This document shows positions 6,036 through 8,028 of a stretch of 8,028 nt of DNA, in pieces. A program made the position numbers and the translations under genes. The notes beneath the pieces are model-generated. The model did not search any database, was not told the origin of the DNA, and saw only the letters and a program-made list of their open reading frames with translations. Source of the DNA: Acetobacteraceae bacterium (GTDB lineage: Bacteria; Pseudomonadota; Alphaproteobacteria; Acetobacterales; Acetobacteraceae); contig DAHUXX010000005.1 of NCBI GenBank assembly GCA_027306955.1, positions 1 to 8,028 of the forward strand, read 5' to 3'. Position 1 is the stretch's first letter, and every line of letters starts with the position of its first letter.

Positions 6036-7196
6036 ATGCGCTGGGAGGTCGAACGTCTCGGCCTCGATCCCGCCGTGCTCGCTCCGCTACGGATGCCCGC
6101 GGTGGTGCATTTCTGCGGCCGCATTCCCGGCGGCCCCGCCGACGAGGCGCCGTTGCGCGCGGCCGTCACCCCGCTGGTCGCTGGCGTCGGGCACGGCTTC
6201 GGCAGCCTCGCCGCCGGTGCTGATATCGTGATCGCGGAGGCGCTGCTCGCCGCCGGCGCCAGGCTCACGGCCATCCTGCCCTTCCCGCCGGAGGCGTTCA
6301 TCGCAGCCTCCGTGGCACCGGCGGGCGAGCACTGGGTCGCGCGCTTTTCCGCCGTGCTGCCGCGCTGCGAAACTATCGTGCTGAGTACGCAACGAATGGA
6401 CGACTGCGACTTCCAGCTCGCCTCGCGCCGGGCCATGGGCCGCGCGCGCCTCGCCGCCGCGGCACTCGCGGCACCCTGCTGGCAGATCGCGGTGATGGAC
6501 GGCGAGCCCGCGCCCGGCGTGGCCGGCACCGCGGCCGATGCCGCCGCCTGGGCGCGCGCCGGCGGACGCGGCCACCTCCTGCCCAGCCCTTGGCCGCGCC
6601 GCGAGCAGACCGCCGCGGCCCCGGCCACCGCGCGCGAGACGAAATCCGTGCTGTTCGCGGACCTGCGCGGCTTCGGCGCACTCGACGACGCGGCGCTCGC
6701 CCGCTTCTACGCTGCCGTCCTGCCCCGCTTCGCCGACGCGCTCGCCATCGGCGCGCCCACCTACCGCAACGCCTGGGGCGATGCGCTGCAGGCGGTGTTC
6801 GACACGCCGGCCCTCGCTGCCGCCGCCGGCGTGGCCGTCGCCCGTGCCGTGCCGGCCGGCACGCTCGTGGCGGTCGGCTTGCCCGCGACGCTCCGCCCGC
6901 GCCTGGCGTTGGATTTCGGCGCACTCGCCCCGGTGTTCGACCCGGTGCAGGGCGTGGAAAAATTTGCCGGCACGGTGATGACCCGCGCCGCGCGCATCGA
7001 GCCGGTCACGCCCCCCGGCAGCATATACGCCACCGAATCCTTCGCCTGCGAAATGGCGCTCGACCCGCAACCGCGCTTCGCCTGCGACTATGCGGGGATC
7101 GTGGCGACCGCGAAGGGGTTCGGCCATCTTCCGCTGTATGCGCTGCGCCCGCTCGGCGCCGCCCCAGACTCCGAAGCCGAAGGAGACGCGCCGTGA
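6036..7196 (+). CDS. SLOG-like Rossmann domain plus class III nucleotide cyclase-like domain (C-terminal part of the interrupted gene)
   Basis: The first ATG after the amber codon is at 6036, without a ribosome-binding site, and leaves 386 residues; the frame truly continues from 5484 and I number from there. Residues 207-340 (VVHFCGRIPGG, GHGFGSLAAGADIVIAEALL, ARLTAILPFPPEAFIAASVA) resemble a SLOG-type nucleotide-binding Rossmann fold. From about 385 follows a class III cyclase-like domain: SVLFADLRGF with metal-ligand Asp393, NAWGDAL with Asp433, and TRAARIEPVTPPGSIYATESF with Arg504. The usual base-selecting Lys before the second Asp is missing (YRNAWGD) and the transition-state Asn is Thr500. 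Similar changes occur in related DUF4071 cyclases, so product and activity are uncertain. No membrane segment is seen, so it is cytosolic. Its TGA overlaps the start of the Crp-family gene, which suggests a shared message. Confidence 0.75.
   Translation: MRWEVERLGLDPAVLAPLRMPAVVHFCGRIPGGPADEAPLRAAVTPLVAGVGHGFGSLAAGADIVIAEALLAAGARLTAILPFPPEAFIAASVAPAGEHWVARFSAVLPRCETIVLSTQRMDDCDFQLASRRAMGRARLAAAALAAPCWQIAVMDGEPAPGVAGTAADAAAWARAGGRGHLLPSPWPRREQTAAAPATARETKSVLFADLRGFGALDDAALARFYAAVLPRFADALAIGAPTYRNAWGDALQAVFDTPALAAAAGVAVARAVPAGTLVAVGLPATLRPRLALDFGALAPVFDPVQGVEKFAGTVMTRAARIEPVTPPGSIYATESFACEMALDPQPRFACDYAGIVATAKGFGHLPLYALRPLGAAPDSEAEGDAP
7180..7186 (+). promoter_or_regulatory. Ribosome-binding site deciding the GTG start of the Crp-family gene
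   Basis: AAGGAGA lies six bases before the GTG at 7193, inside the last codons of the cyclase gene. It is one of the best ribosome-binding sites in the window and supports the GTG start and the 4-bp GTGA overlap. Confidence 0.75.
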
Positions 7197-7888
7197 TCAC
7201 GCTCCCACCAGGTTGCGCCCTGTTCGAGGGCGTGCGTCCCGAAGACTGCACCCGCCTTCTCGCCGCCGCCTCGATGCGCGACTTGGCCGAGAACGAGGTC
7301 GTCTTCCGCCAGGGTGATCCCGCCGGCGCCGCCTATGTGGTCGCGGGCGGCACCGGGAATGTGCGCGCCGGCGCCGCGGGCGGTGCACAGAAGCAGCTGA
7401 TGGTCGAGATCTTCAGGCAGGGCGACCTGTTCGGCGAGCTCGCCGCCCTCGACGGCACGCGGCGCAGCGCCGAGGCGACCGCGCTCGGCGGCCCCGTGCA
7501 CCTCGCCGTGCTGCCGGCCAAGGCATTTCGCGACGCGCTGGCGGAGGTACCGCGCCTCGGTGCGAATCTCGCGCTGCTACTCGCCGCCCGCGTGCGCCGC
7601 ACCTTCACCCTGCTGCAGGACGCGACGTTCGAGCGGCTGGAGATCCGCCTCGCCCGTCAGCTCCTCTACCTCGCCCGTCGCGACGGTCGCCCCGCGCCCG
7701 GGGGCGTGCGCCTCGGACAGCGCGTCAACCAGGACGATCTCGCGGACCTCATGGGTGCCACGACGCGCAGCGTCATCACCATCCTCAACGCCTGGCGCGC
7801 GGACGGCATGCTTCGTTACGACGCACGCACCGGCCGCGTCACCCTGCCCGACCCCGACCGCCTGGTGCGGCTGGTGGAGGGCGGGTGA
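7193..7888 (+). CDS. Crp/Fnr-family transcriptional regulator with intact cyclic-nucleotide-binding signature
   Basis: It encodes 231 residues from a GTG that overlaps the cyclase stop (GTGA). Residues 8-120 form a cyclic-nucleotide-binding beta-roll: LFEGVRPEDCTRLL, VVFRQGDPAGAAYVV, and the phosphate-binding cassette FGELAALDGTRRSA (80-93), which keeps Gly81, Glu82, Arg91 and Ser92, the residues that contact cAMP or cGMP in known members. A dimerisation helix (about 110-142) leads to a winged helix-turn-helix (177-218): VNQDDLADLMGATTRSVITILNAW, then a wing ending GRVTLPD. I see no Cys cluster for an iron-sulphur centre as in Fnr. Together with the upstream cyclase-like gene this is a natural producer-receptor pair in one operon. 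Its targets are unknown, and no clear site for it was found in the window. Confidence 0.92.
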   Translation: MITLPPGCALFEGVRPEDCTRLLAAASMRDLAENEVVFRQGDPAGAAYVVAGGTGNVRAGAAGGAQKQLMVEIFRQGDLFGELAALDGTRRSAEATALGGPVHLAVLPAKAFRDALAEVPRLGANLALLLAARVRRTFTLLQDATFERLEIRLARQLLYLARRDGRPAPGGVRLGQRVNQDDLADLMGATTRSVITILNAWRADGMLRYDARTGRVTLPDPDRLVRLVEGG

Positions 7889-7895
7889 CCGGCCG

Positions 7896-7941
7896 CCACG
7901 CGGTGTGAAGCGTTTCAGTGAGGGCGGCGTGGGGGGTTTTT
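7896..7941 (+). terminator. Weak candidate rho-independent terminator after the Crp-family gene
   Basis: CCACGC (7896-7901) can pair with GCGTGG (7927-7932), extendable past one mismatch, with a loop of about 25 bases; a G run and TTTTT (7937-7941) follow. The long loop makes it weak. The short spacer and unusual G/T-rich sequence are the main support. Confidence 0.3.
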
Positions 7942-7996
7942 AGAAGGGGGTCACGGCGGCTGGGTCGGGGATGGTCCTCGGCAGTCCCGCCCGAAC

Positions 7997-8002
7997 AGGA
8001 GA
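7997..8002 (+). promoter_or_regulatory. Ribosome-binding site of the gene at the right edge
   Basis: AGGAGA lies seven bases before the ATG at 8010. The strength and spacing mark 8010 as a true start despite the short visible frame. Confidence 0.6.
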
Positions 8003-8009
8003 TGACCCG

Positions 8010-8028
8010 ATGATCAAGACCCTTGCTC
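8010..8028 (+). CDS. Start of an unidentified gene, cut by the window edge
   Basis: Only MIKTLA is visible. A basic residue near the start followed by small and hydrophobic residues could open a signal peptide or membrane helix, but six residues cannot decide it. It has the same direction as the Crp-family gene, about 120 bp upstream. Confidence 0.5.

Noticed and set aside
6590..7192. 201-codon upstream extension of the Crp-family protein
   Set aside because: It is an Arg-rich shifted frame inside the cyclase-like domain; the GTG at 7193 has a strong ribosome-binding site and starts the conserved fold.
1..8028. CRISPR array, tRNA or rRNA genes, or prophage attachment site
   Set aside because: No regularly spaced repeats, no cloverleaf-like or conserved rRNA segments and no flanking direct repeats were found by eye on either strand.

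Overview
The window is very GC-rich (roughly 70% or more in the genes) with strongly GC-ending codons. Gene style points to an alphaproteobacterium, and my guess is Acetobacteraceae/Rhodospirillales; that assignment is inference from composition and protein style only. Nearly all intact genes end in TGA. The region looks accessory: insertion-sequence debris sits directly beside a putative immune-type gene and a signalling operon.

Layout. (1) 1-198 is the 3' end of a GntR/FCD-type regulator. (2) 199-313 holds nothing I can identify. (3) 314-about 1410 is an insertion-sequence graveyard: a frameshifted 5' fragment of an IS630-type transposase, then an internally deleted IS256-family element with both terminal inverted repeats still visible (504-1266), then the first 15 codons of an IS481-type transposase on the minus strand, cut exactly at the IS256 end. 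(4) 1476-4739 is a 1087-residue protein with an N-terminal TIR domain, a STAND/NACHT-like NTPase core and a long alpha-helical C-terminus, an architecture seen in bacterial anti-phage NLR-like proteins. (5) 4745-5419 (minus) is a small class I SAM-dependent methyltransferase, convergent with the TIR gene with only 5 bp between the stops.

(6) 5484-7196 reads as one gene of about 570 codons, DUF4071/TRAFs-binding-like helical domain, SLOG-like Rossmann domain and class III nucleotide-cyclase-like domain, but a single in-frame TAG at codon 141 splits it. (7) 7193-7888 is a Crp/Fnr-family regulator with an intact cyclic-nucleotide-binding signature. Its GTG start overlaps the cyclase TGA (GTGA), so the two are probably translationally coupled. 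(8) 8010 onward is the start of another gene, cut by the window edge.

How they may work together. The cyclase-like protein and the Crp-family protein form a plausible signal-producer/receptor pair. A more speculative reading links the TIR-STAND protein to it: TIR domains can make NAD-derived signals and SLOG domains can sense such signals, so the locus could be a layered nucleotide-signalling defence module. The methyltransferase lies between the two halves on the opposite strand, and no experiment or homology search was available to test this.
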